Assembly: GCA_025450255.1 (NCBI GenBank)
Contig: JANWHV010000154.1
Span: 1 to 9,186, forward strand
Source of the DNA: Chloroflexota bacterium
GTDB lineage: Bacteria; Chloroflexota; UBA5177; JANWHV01
DNA: 9,186 nucleotides
Direction of reading: 5' to 3'
Part shown: positions 1-8,368 of the stretch, piece by piece
How the letters are laid out: the number at the start of each line of letters is the position of its first letter
Numbering within the stretch: position 1 is the first letter of the stretch
The notes under the pieces: generated by a model
Told to the model about the DNA's origin: nothing
Database searches by the model: none
The model's input: the letters and a program-made list of their open reading frames with translations, nothing else
Translations under genes and position numbers: made by a program

Positions 1-188
1 CAGCCTGGTCAAAGCCGCCCAGGTCGTGCAGGCCCAGGCCATGCACCTGCTCGCCGCGTTCGCCACCGGCTTGGGGCGGGCGATCACCGACCTCCACCGC
101 TCCCGTAGCCTGCCGCCTCAACCCGCGCAAGAAACATTCCACTACGTACAAAGTCCTCCTCAACCCCGACCTGCTGGCCTTAACTTGA
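1..188 (+). pseudogene. C-terminal remnant of a probable DDE-type transposase (frameshifted, cut by window edge)
   Basis: In frame 2 from base 2 the sequence reads as an amphipathic stretch (SLVKAAQVVQAQAMHLLAAF, then a further segment ending near DLHRSRSL around base 110). Frame 3 then carries a basic C-terminal segment (CRLNPRKKHSTTYKVLLNPD, then LLALT) ending in TGA at 186-188. The two pieces read naturally as one protein if a single frame change occurred near bases 105-115. The Arg/Lys-rich end followed by a TTY-LL-PDLL tail resembles, from memory, C-termini of transposases common in Chloroflexota and Actinobacteria. No terminal inverted repeat is recognisable downstream and the catalytic part lies outside the window. 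It could instead be the end of an unrelated protein, and the family is not established. Confidence 0.33.
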
Positions 189-220
189 TGCATATGGGGA
201 CAAGCTTTCTCGCTCCCTCC

Positions 221-229
221 TGCTATACT
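221..229 (+). promoter_or_regulatory. Extended -10 promoter for the GNAT gene
   Basis: The sequence TGCTATACT contains a TGn extension directly before TATACT, a 5/6 match to the sigma-70 -10 box. No good -35 box lies 16-18 bases upstream, which an extended -10 can tolerate. Transcription would start near 236, giving a leader of about 30 nt to the ATG at 267. An AGGA ribosome binding site sits at 254-257. Confidence 0.42.
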
Positions 230-266
230 CGGAGCACGTAAAAAAGTGTTCGCAGGACGAGAGCCG

Positions 267-773
267 ATGCATATACGGCGGTTGGCCGAAGACGATGCCG
301 AGGCGTTTCGCACCCTCCGCCTCCGTGCCCTGCGCGAGAGTGCCGAGGCTTTCGGCTCCTCCTATGAGGAAACGGTCGGCCAATCGACGGCGAGCATGGC
401 CCAGCGTATGCGTCCCGATCCGGCGGCGCCACATAATTTCGTGCTGGGCGCCTTCGATCCAGGGCTGATCGGCATGATCGGGTTCTATCGGGAGCCGCGT
501 GCCAAAACACGGCACAAAGGCGCCATCTGGGGCATGTTCGTGGCGTGGGAGGCACGGGGCCGGGGAATAGGCCGTGCCCTGCTGGAAACCGTGATTGTCG
601 AGGCGCGGCACATTCCGGGGTTGGAGCAGATAGTCTTGCTGGTGGTCGCCGGCAACCAGGCGGCATCTAGCTTGTATCTGTCATGCGGCTTTGCGGTGTA
701 TGGCGTCGAGCCGCGCGCGCTGCGCGTGGGCGACCAGTATTACGACGAAGAGTTGATGGTTCTTCGCCTGTAG
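267..773 (+). CDS. GNAT family N-acetyltransferase
   Basis: A 168-residue protein that should transfer an acetyl group from acetyl-CoA to an amine of a small molecule or protein; the substrate cannot be told from sequence. The acetyl-CoA pyrophosphate loop (motif A, R/Q-x-x-G-x-G) is RGRGIG at residues 97-102, preceded by the beta4 strand IWGMFVAWEARG. Motif B is N130 followed by AASSLYLSCGF, with the usual Tyr137 and Gly141-Phe142. The N-terminus (MHIRRLAEDDAEAF, then LRLRALRESAEAFGSSYEE) is typical of Acetyltransf_1 proteins, and the length is normal. The same frame is open from a GTG at 246. ATG 267 is preferred because AGGA lies 9 bases before it and the family begins at this Met. It has its own candidate promoter just upstream. 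It ends 79 bases before nadE on the same strand, so readthrough into nadE is possible. Confidence 0.88.
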   Translation: MHIRRLAEDDAEAFRTLRLRALRESAEAFGSSYEETVGQSTASMAQRMRPDPAAPHNFVLGAFDPGLIGMIGFYREPRAKTRHKGAIWGMFVAWEARGRGIGRALLETVIVEARHIPGLEQIVLLVVAGNQAASSLYLSCGFAVYGVEPRALRVGDQYYDEELMVLRL

Positions 774-852
774 GAGACGTGTATACCGCACGCTACCATC
801 CCACTCCTCTGGACGGGTAAAATTCGGATAGAGGAAGGATGCTCGGATCGCT

Positions 853-2910
<2,058 letters not shown>

Positions 2911-2916
2911 TTGATT

Positions 2917-2938
2917 GCGGTCAGTGCGAGACTGCCGC
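2917..2938. terminator. Small hairpin at the nadE/soxB convergent junction, possible terminator
   Basis: GCGG-t-CAGT and ACTGCCGC form an eight-pair stem with a one-base bulge around the loop GCGAG. It lies 6 bases after the nadE stop and covers the end of soxB, so it could act on both converging transcripts. No T-run follows on either strand, so an intrinsic terminator is not clearly supported. It may simply be GC-rich chance pairing. Confidence 0.25.
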
Positions 2939-4138
2939 CGCGGCCTTCTCTCCCACCAGTCGATGCTCGTAGAACCGCGTGATGTTGAACGGCTTGAGCA
3001 ACTCCGGCGTCTTGCGCGTGGCAATCAACTCCGCCATCAAGGAGCCTGATACTGGGCCGGCCTTAAAGCCATAGGTGCCCCAGCCGACGTCGACCAGGAA
3101 GCCCTTGATGTCCGGCACTTCGCCCATAATCGGGCTGTAATCGGGTGTCATATCACAGATGCCTGCCCACTGCCGCAGCACCGTGACCTCGTGCAGGCCG
3201 GGGAACAGCGACAGCACGTGCGACGCGGTGGTTTGCAGAAAGGGCAGTGTCGAGCGGTAGCTGTACGAGGTGTACGGATCGATCTCGGCGCCCATGACCA
3301 ATTCGCCGCGATCGCTTTGACTGACGTACACGTGCAGGGTGGCGGAGACGATGACCTTGTTCAGGAAGGGCTTGAGCGGCTCGGTAACGCACGCCTGTAA
3401 CGGGTGCGAGGTGATGGGCAGCTTGAGGCCGACCATCGCGGCAACCGTGGAGCAGTGGCCGGCCGTCGAGTTCACGATAGTCTCCGCTTTGATTTCGCCA
3501 CGGGTGGTAAGGACGGACCGCACGCCGCCGTTCGCCGTGGTGATGCCTGTTACTTCGGTCTGGGGAAAGATCGAAACGCCTCGACGGTCTGCCCCACGCG
3601 CGTAGCCCCACACCACCGCGTCGTGGCGAATGATGCCGCCGGGTGGATGATAGAGCGCGGCCTGGATCGGATACCGCGCCGTCCGGCTCACGTCCATGGC
3701 CGGGACCATGCGTTTGATTTCATCCGGCCAGACAAGGCGGCTATCGACGTCAAGCAGTTGGTTGGTCTCGGCCCGCACCCGCAAGCCACTTATCGCCGAG
3801 TCGGTGTGCGCCAGGGTCAGATGGCCGTGTTGCGAGAAGAGGACGTTGTAATCGAGTTCTTGCGACAGGCCCTCGTAGAGCTTGACCGAGACATCGTAGA
3901 ACTTGATACCGTCGGGCGTGCGATAGTTTGAGCGGATGATCGCTGTGTTGCGGCCGCTGCCGCCACTGCCGATGTAGTTGCGTTCGAGCACGGCGACGTC
4001 GGTAACGCCCCGCTTGGCGAGGTAGTACGCCGTGGCAAGTCCGTGTACGCCGCCGCCGACGATCACCACATCGTAGCGATCCTTCAGCGGACGCTTCGTC
4101 CACATCGGCTCCTTCTTGAACATCTGCAGAAGGTCCAT
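2921..4138 (-). CDS. soxB: Sarcosine oxidase subunit beta (FAD/FMN amine oxidase subunit)
   Basis: A 405-residue DAO-superfamily flavoprotein, the catalytic subunit that oxidises the N-methyl amine (sarcosine or a relative). The FAD-binding Rossmann motif is YDVVIVGGGVHGLATAYYL at residues 22-40, with G28, G30 and G33. GSGGSGRNTAIIRSNY (57-72) matches the family G-GRNT-IIRSNY block. GGIIRHDAVVWG contains His172, the residue that in characterised heterotetrameric enzymes carries covalent FMN. VLRQWAGICDMTPDYSPIMG (319-338) and GWGTYGFKA near the C-terminus are also diagnostic. The ATG at 4138 shares its A with the soxG stop (TAATG) and has GAGGAG at 4147-4152, 8 bases upstream. The open frame extends further upstream, but that part only overlaps soxG. 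It is the last gene of the operon, whereas soxB is first in the familiar soxBDAG order. No key residue looks lost. Substrates such as dimethylglycine or N-methyl amino acids are alternatives to sarcosine. Confidence 0.93.
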   Translation of the reverse strand: MDLLQMFKKEPMWTKRPLKDRYDVVIVGGGVHGLATAYYLAKRGVTDVAVLERNYIGSGGSGRNTAIIRSNYRTPDGIKFYDVSVKLYEGLSQELDYNVLFSQHGHLTLAHTDSAISGLRVRAETNQLLDVDSRLVWPDEIKRMVPAMDVSRTARYPIQAALYHPPGGIIRHDAVVWGYARGADRRGVSIFPQTEVTGITTANGGVRSVLTTRGEIKAETIVNSTAGHCSTVAAMVGLKLPITSHPLQACVTEPLKPFLNKVIVSATLHVYVSQSDRGELVMGAEIDPYTSYSYRSTLPFLQTTASHVLSLFPGLHEVTVLRQWAGICDMTPDYSPIMGEVPDIKGFLVDVGWGTYGFKAGPVSGSLMAELIATRKTPELLKPFNITRFYEHRLVGEKAAAAVSH

Positions 4139-4881
4139 TAGCCTGTCTCCTCTTCGGCGCCGCGCCCGACGGGCGCGATACCCAGGGGTGCTCCCGCCTC
4201 CAGCAACGAGTCCCACAGATAGCCGCCCAGATCCCGGTCCACGAACAGATCGTAGCCGAGCGTTCCGGTGGCGTCGCGGCGCAGGACAATCGCATGCACG
4301 CGCGCCAGGCCGCATTGCGCCAGCGCGCCATCGGCAAATCGATCGGGAGCCAGGTCAACCGAGGTCAACCGCTCCAGCACGAATGGCGCGTTTGGGCCCA
4401 GGAGCCGAAGTCCACACAGGGCGCCGGTCAGGTCAACCAGATGCGTATGCGCGACGGTATCGGCAATATTTCGCAAGCGATTGAATATCTCGTGGAATGT
4501 GCCCGGCGTGGTGAGGAGCAGCGCCTGATCCGGCGTCAACCTTAAGGCGCGTAGCGATCCGTTCGCCAGTGTTGTCAAGCCGACTGGAATTGGTGTCGCT
4601 TGCGGCAGGGCGACCGCGAGCACCGCGTCCAGATCGTTACTCTTCAGATCAATCTTGCCGCTATCGCCGATGTCGAGCAGCCCAACCCCATGCCTGATCA
4701 CCTCCGCTTCGTCGGTAGGTGACGCATACGATACCGGCACCAGCCACGACTGGCGCGATTCAAGCCTGGCGCCGAGCGCCAGGTGTTTGTGGTATACGGC
4801 TGTCAAGCGCGCCGGCCGCGCGAAGGGCGTGGCGGCGCCGGCGCCGTGCGAGCCAGTTGGAGTGGACATGATTTGCTCCAT
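4138..4881 (-). CDS. soxG: Sarcosine oxidase gamma-like subunit (truncated GcvT/aminomethyltransferase fold)
   Basis: A 247-residue protein with an N-terminal folate-binding GcvT-type domain only. LTAVYHKHLALGARL and WLVPVSY (about residues 26-52), VGLLDIGDSGKIDLKSNDLDAVL (66-88) and LGYDLFVDRDLGGYLWDSLLEAG (208-230) align by eye with GcvT landmarks. It stops at APVGRGAEEETG, where full-length GcvT proteins would continue. In sarcosine oxidase the gamma subunit has this fold and packs in the alpha-beta-gamma-delta complex rather than acting alone. The E of the GcvT GE-GYE motif is replaced here (TLGYD), which suggests a structural rather than catalytic role. The start at 4881 overlaps the soxA stop by one base (TAATG). 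A second ATG at 4869 has GGAG 6 bases upstream and may be the real start, giving 243 residues. A stand-alone aminomethyltransferase-like protein is the alternative reading, but the position between soxA and soxB favours SoxG. Confidence 0.8.
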   Translation of the reverse strand: MEQIMSTPTGSHGAGAATPFARPARLTAVYHKHLALGARLESRQSWLVPVSYASPTDEAEVIRHGVGLLDIGDSGKIDLKSNDLDAVLAVALPQATPIPVGLTTLANGSLRALRLTPDQALLLTTPGTFHEIFNRLRNIADTVAHTHLVDLTGALCGLRLLGPNAPFVLERLTSVDLAPDRFADGALAQCGLARVHAIVLRRDATGTLGYDLFVDRDLGGYLWDSLLEAGAPLGIAPVGRGAEEETG

Positions 4882-7832
4882 TAACTCTTCATCCGCGCGC
4901 CGGTAGGGTCGTAGAAGGGCGTGGGCACCACCCTCGCGACGGTCGGATTGCCATCGATCCTGATACGCAACGTGCTACCGGGCGCCGCACTGGCAATCGG
5001 CGCCCACGCGAGACCTATGGCCTTCTGGAGGGTTGGACTATAGCGGGCGCTGGTGACACGGCCGCGGGGTAGGTCGTCGTCATCCAGAATCTGACAACCC
5101 TCGTCCGGCACCTCCTTGAGATTCAGCATCTCAAAGCCCACCAACTTCTGACTGGGCCCACGCTCCTTAAGATGCGCCAAGGTGGTCTTGCCTATGAAAT
5201 CCTGCTTGTCGAACTTGACGGCCCAGCCAAGTCCGGCCTCGAGCGGGGTGGACAGCGCATCGGTATCCTGCGTGACGATGATATGGCCCTTCTCCAGACG
5301 CAGGATACGTTGCGCTTCGACGCCGAACGGCACGATCTGAAACTCGTGCCCAGCGTCGAGCAGCGCGGTCCACAGGTGCTCGCCAGACTCGGCTGGGACA
5401 TGTATCTCATAGCCCAATTCGCCGACGAAGCCGATGCGCAAGATCGTGGCCGGCAGTCCCGCCACCGTCCCTCGCGCCGCCTTCAAATAGGGAAGCGCTG
5501 CAGCCGAAACGTCGAGGTCGGTGAGCCTGGCCAGCACCTCGCGGGATCGCGGACCCACGAGATTAATCGCCGCGAACGCGGACGTCACATTGGTCACGTG
5601 TACCTGTATGCCGGTGCCTTCCATTGCCCAGGTCAACCCTTCGGCTACGGCGCCCACGCCGGATGAGGTAGTGGTGAGATAGAAATAGTCGTCGGCAAGC
5701 CGAGCGCCGGTGCCGTCGTCCGTGATAATGCCGGTGTCGTCGACCATCACGCCATACCGGACATGCCCGACCTTGAGATCGGTCCATTTATTCGTGTATT
5801 CGCGCTCGAGCAACGCGACGGCGTCCGGTCCTCGCACGTCCAGCTTGCCGAGGGTGCTGACGTCGATGATGCCGACGCGCGTGCGTACGGCGTCGCACTC
5901 CGCCTCCGGTGAGGTGTAGTGCCGTGGACGAACCCATTGACCGGCATCCATGATCGTGGCGCCGGCCTTGAGGTGAAGCTGATGCATGGGGGTTAGCCGC
6001 GTCGGATCCAGGTGCGGGCCGCCAAGCGTGCCGAGCGCCGTCGGTTGGGTGAGCGGGCGTGAGGTCGTGGCGCCGGTCTCGGCGATGGTACGCCCAGTGG
6101 CGCGGGAGCATGCGGCCAGTGCATTCATCGCGCACATCTTGCCCTGGCAGGGGCCCATGCTGACCGTGCTGTAGCGCTTGAGCGTTTCGATGTGGTCGAA
6201 GCCCTCTTGCACCGCCCAATCTATATCCTTCAGCGTCACATCCTCGCACGGGCAGACGAATGCCTTGCGGCCCTCAAGGTGAGTATGCGCGACGGATTCG
6301 CGGCCGGCGCGGTCACGATACGCGCGCGATCGGGCGCTGAGTTCGGAGCGTGCGGTATCCAATGCAGAGACGTCGCCGTTGCGCGCCCCCCGCAGGCCAT
6401 GGGCTGCCTCGCGGCCGGTGGCGAAGCCGCCGGCGAGCGCGAACCCAAGATCACATATGCCGGTAACATCGCCGGCCGCGAACACGCCCTCGGCCATGGT
6501 TTCCGGTGTGAAGAGATCGAGCTGCCGATCGTAGTGCATGCGGCATCCAGCCTGCCAGAGGAGCGAGGCATTGGTCTCCAGCCCGGTGGAGACCGCGATC
6601 AGCGAGCAGCGTCCGCGGCGCTCCGTACCGGCGATGGGCGCGCCGTGCCGGTCGAGCTGGATCAGCGTAGCGCCCTCGACGCGTCCACGACCTCTGGCCT
6701 CGGCGATACTCCAGCCGGAGAGAATGCGCACGCGTGCCCGTGCCAGCGCCCGCAGCTCGGGGCTCGCCGGCAACTCGTGACGATGGTCCGCCACCATCGC
6801 TACGTCGATCCCCGCTTCAACCAGATCGAGCGCCACGCGCAGGCCGTCGTCGCGCGCCGACACAACCACGGCGCGATCGCCCGGCTTCACGCCCCACAGG
6901 TGCATGAGCTTCGTGGCCGCGGAGCCCAGCATGACGCCGGGAAGATCGTTGTTGTTGAAGACCAGCGGATGCTCGAAGCTACCCGTGGCGATCACCAGGC
7001 GCGCGGCGCGCAGCTCTATAAGCGTGTCGCCCTGGGCGACGGCGATCAAGTTGTCCTCGTAGATGCCGATAGCGGTAGCACTGGTGAGAATCTCCGCCGT
7101 CGCGCACGCGCGGAGTCGCTCGCAAAGCGCCTCGACGATTTGGTGCCCTGTCCGGCTTGAGTACTCACCCGCGTCATGGTAGACGCGTGTCTCGCCCCGC
7201 AGGTGGCCGCCTGGCACGGGATTCTCGTCGACAAGCACCACGCGCAGCCCCTGCTCCGCCGCCGCGACGGCGGCGCCAAGCCCCGCCGCGCCGCCGCCTA
7301 TAACGGCTACATCGGGATGTAGGTGGCGACGAATCGCATGGAGCGGCTTCATGTGGTCGAAGTCTACCTTGCCGAGGCCGGCGATATTCCGCAGCACCGT
7401 CTCATACAACGGCCAGGCGCGGCGCGGGTAGATAAAGGTCTTGTAGTAGAAGCCGGGAGGTAAGAGCCGATCGAGTTTATCGAAGATCGCGAACACATCG
7501 CGCCGTAGCGAGGGAATCGCGTTCTGCGGATTGACGCGCATGCCCTCGGCGACCGCGGTCATGCAGGCGCGCACGTTGGGCGTGCCGTTTATGTTCACCA
7601 GGCAATTGGGGCACCGTCCCGCGCAGCAGAGGAGGCCGCGTGGTCGGTGATATTTGAACGACCGGCTTACAAGCTGAATACCCGCCGCCTGCATCGCCGA
7701 CGCCACGGTATCGCCGGCATACGCCGTAATCCGCCGGCCGTCGAAGGCGATAGTGACGGTAGCGGTCCGATCAAACCCCGGTGTCAGTGATTCCGGTAGT
7801 CGCGGCTGGAGGGGGATCGGGCGCCTCGACAT
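4881..7832 (-). CDS. soxA: Sarcosine oxidase subunit alpha with retained Fe-S cysteine sets
   Basis: A 983-residue multidomain subunit. Residues about 23-105 form a ferredoxin-like (Fer2_4) domain with Cys69, Cys74, Cys77 and Cys90 spaced C-x4-C-x2-C-x12-C, a complete [2Fe-2S] ligand pattern. A pyridine nucleotide-disulfide oxidoreductase fold follows (about 172-480), with VAVIGGGAAGLGAA at 175-188 and a second nucleotide-binding region near 318-340; this is where the known enzyme holds NAD+. Residues about 520-590 are a BFD-like segment with CPC at 527-529 and PCQGKMC at 561-567 (C-x-C-x32-C-x4-C). The C-terminal part (about 605-983) is a GcvT domain with GIIDVSTLGKLDVRGPDA and FVGELGYEIHVPAE, expected to pass the one-carbon unit to tetrahydrofolate. 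ATG 7832 is chosen because AGGAG lies 6 bases upstream; the upstream open frame only overlaps soxD. Known Corynebacterium-type alpha subunits are recalled to lack these cysteines. Confidence 0.93.
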   Translation of the reverse strand: MSRRPIPLQPRLPESLTPGFDRTATVTIAFDGRRITAYAGDTVASAMQAAGIQLVSRSFKYHRPRGLLCCAGRCPNCLVNINGTPNVRACMTAVAEGMRVNPQNAIPSLRRDVFAIFDKLDRLLPPGFYYKTFIYPRRAWPLYETVLRNIAGLGKVDFDHMKPLHAIRRHLHPDVAVIGGGAAGLGAAVAAAEQGLRVVLVDENPVPGGHLRGETRVYHDAGEYSSRTGHQIVEALCERLRACATAEILTSATAIGIYEDNLIAVAQGDTLIELRAARLVIATGSFEHPLVFNNNDLPGVMLGSAATKLMHLWGVKPGDRAVVVSARDDGLRVALDLVEAGIDVAMVADHRHELPASPELRALARARVRILSGWSIAEARGRGRVEGATLIQLDRHGAPIAGTERRGRCSLIAVSTGLETNASLLWQAGCRMHYDRQLDLFTPETMAEGVFAAGDVTGICDLGFALAGGFATGREAAHGLRGARNGDVSALDTARSELSARSRAYRDRAGRESVAHTHLEGRKAFVCPCEDVTLKDIDWAVQEGFDHIETLKRYSTVSMGPCQGKMCAMNALAACSRATGRTIAETGATTSRPLTQPTALGTLGGPHLDPTRLTPMHQLHLKAGATIMDAGQWVRPRHYTSPEAECDAVRTRVGIIDVSTLGKLDVRGPDAVALLEREYTNKWTDLKVGHVRYGVMVDDTGIITDDGTGARLADDYFYLTTTSSGVGAVAEGLTWAMEGTGIQVHVTNVTSAFAAINLVGPRSREVLARLTDLDVSAAALPYLKAARGTVAGLPATILRIGFVGELGYEIHVPAESGEHLWTALLDAGHEFQIVPFGVEAQRILRLEKGHIIVTQDTDALSTPLEAGLGWAVKFDKQDFIGKTTLAHLKERGPSQKLVGFEMLNLKEVPDEGCQILDDDDLPRGRVTSARYSPTLQKAIGLAWAPIASAAPGSTLRIRIDGNPTVARVVPTPFYDPTGARMKS

Positions 7833-8100
7833 GCTGTGCTCCTCTCGGTGGCGTGAGCCATGCGGTCTGTAGAACGGTGTTGGTCCTGGTGTCGCGCGCG
7901 GCGACGAACCACGATTTGCATCCCAGGCGGTGGTACCACCACTCGCGCTGAGGGCCGGCGACGTTGGCGCGCTCATATACATACGCCGCCCAGTCGTATG
8001 GCTCTATCTCACCACCAGGTCGCTCGCGATACTCACCACCGAAACGGAACTCGTCGACGCGACGGGCGCCGCAATTGGGGCACGACAACAGGAACGACAT
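7771..8100 (-). CDS. soxD: Sarcosine oxidase subunit delta (zinc-binding)
   Basis: A 109-residue protein, first gene of the sox operon. In the known complex the delta subunit is a small structural zinc protein at the surface of the alpha subunit. The zinc ligands are visible: CPNC (Cys7 and Cys10) and HRLGC (His57 and Cys61), in the family context LLSCPNCGARRVDEFRFGGEY, then EWWYHRLGCKSWF and DTRTNTVLQ. ATG 8100 is preferred over an in-frame TTG at 8106 because AAGGA at 8110-8114 is 9 bases before the ATG and too close to the TTG. The last 62 bases overlap the start of soxA and encode a Pro/Ala/Thr-rich tail (from about AQHVEAPDPPPAATT) that looks unlike the conserved core. That tail may be a by-product of the overlap. 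A sigma-70 type promoter lies upstream at 8176-8204. Confidence 0.9.
   Translation of the reverse strand: MSFLLSCPNCGARRVDEFRFGGEYRERPGGEIEPYDWAAYVYERANVAGPQREWWYHRLGCKSWFVAARDTRTNTVLQTAWLTPPRGAQHVEAPDPPPAATTGITDTGV
7839..7843 (-). promoter_or_regulatory. Ribosome binding site of soxA, fixes its start
   Basis: The minus strand reads GAGAGGAG over 7839-7846, with AGGAG at 7839-7843, six bases before ATG 7832. It lies inside the soxD coding sequence. It is the reason for choosing the MSRRPIPLQP start instead of the longer open frame beginning at 7982, whose first 50 residues look like a soxD shadow. Confidence 0.7.
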
Positions 8101-8134
8101 ACTCAATCATCCTTACAATACGACGAATGCCAAC

Positions 8135-8150
8135 GCATGCCCGGGCATGC
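8135..8150. repeat. Perfect 16-bp palindrome in the soxD leader
   Basis: GCATGCCCGGGCATGC is identical to its reverse complement. It lies 35 bases upstream of the soxD ATG and about 19-34 bases downstream of the transcription start expected from the promoter at 8176-8204. It could be a repressor or roadblock operator, or fold as a short hairpin in the leader RNA. The half-site GGCATG recurs three more times in the same intergenic region. Confidence 0.45.
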
Positions 8151-8175
8151 TCCGGGGCTTGAGATGCTGGCTGCC

Positions 8176-8204
8176 AGTCTATGACCAGGGCGGAGCACTG
8201 TCAA
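8176..8204 (-). promoter_or_regulatory. Sigma-70 type promoter of the soxDAGB operon
   Basis: On the minus strand the consensus -35 box TTGACA (8199-8204) is followed by exactly 17 bases and TAGACT (8176-8181), a 4/6 match to TATAAT. Transcription would begin near 8169, leaving a leader of about 70 nt before the soxD ATG. The consensus -35 and ideal spacing in a GC-rich background make it the best promoter in the window. Confidence 0.62.
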
Positions 8205-8210
8205 CAACCG

Positions 8211-8229
8211 CGTTGCCGATATGGCAACG
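8211..8229. promoter_or_regulatory. Inverted repeat next to the sox -35 box, candidate operator
   Basis: CGTTGCC and GGCAACG are perfect seven-base arms around GATAT. The repeat begins 7 bases upstream of the TTGACA box, centred about 50 bases before the predicted transcription start. That size and position suit a dimeric regulator binding in the shared sox/GAF-gene control region. The identity of the regulator is unknown; the divergent GAF-domain protein is the obvious candidate. Confidence 0.45.
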
Positions 8230-8308
8230 AACGATGGCGAGGCGCCGCCTGTGACTGCGAAACGCGATTGCCGGCGGTATGCTAAGGCATGAAGCCCGCG
8301 GCATGCGG

Positions 8309-8337
8309 CCATGGCCTTTGGCGCGCCAAAGGCATGG
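8309..8337. repeat. Long near-perfect palindrome in the leader of the GAF-protein gene
   Basis: The core 8314-8333 is a perfect 20-bp palindrome (arms GCCTTTGGCG and CGCCAAAGGC). Four more pairs (CCAT at 8309-8312 with ATGG at 8334-8337) extend it once the extra G at 8313 is bulged out. It ends 31 bases before the ATG at 8369. Possible roles are an autoregulatory operator or a stable RNA hairpin controlling translation. It lacks a T-run, so a rho-independent terminator is unlikely. Confidence 0.5.
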
Positions 8338-8368
8338 TAAAGGTTAGAGATCGCAGCTATACAGGGAT

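Noticed and set aside
187..274. Direct repeat GATGCATAT at 187-195 and 266-274
   Set aside because: Only nine bases, one copy overlapping the GNAT start codon; no insertion end or duplicated target can be tied to it.
818..823. TAAAAT as a -10 box for nadE
   Set aside because: No -35 or TGn extension accompanies it, and transcription from the GNAT promoter could supply nadE.
4139..4315. Fifty-nine-residue N-terminal extension of SoxB
   Set aside because: It is an Arg-rich shadow of soxG; the family start and a GAGGAG site support ATG 4138.
6192..7160. Plus-strand open frame of 322 codons
   Set aside because: It lies wholly antisense to the well-supported soxA coding region and has a low-complexity Arg/Ala/Gly-rich composition typical of GC-rich shadow frames.
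7833..7982. Fifty-residue N-terminal extension of SoxA
   Set aside because: It overlaps the soxD core in another frame, has no family resemblance, and a strong AGGAG site supports the start at 7832.
8309..8337. Rho-independent terminator
   Set aside because: The palindrome is strong but is followed by tAAAGG rather than a T-run on the plus strand, with none on the minus strand either, and it precedes a start codon.
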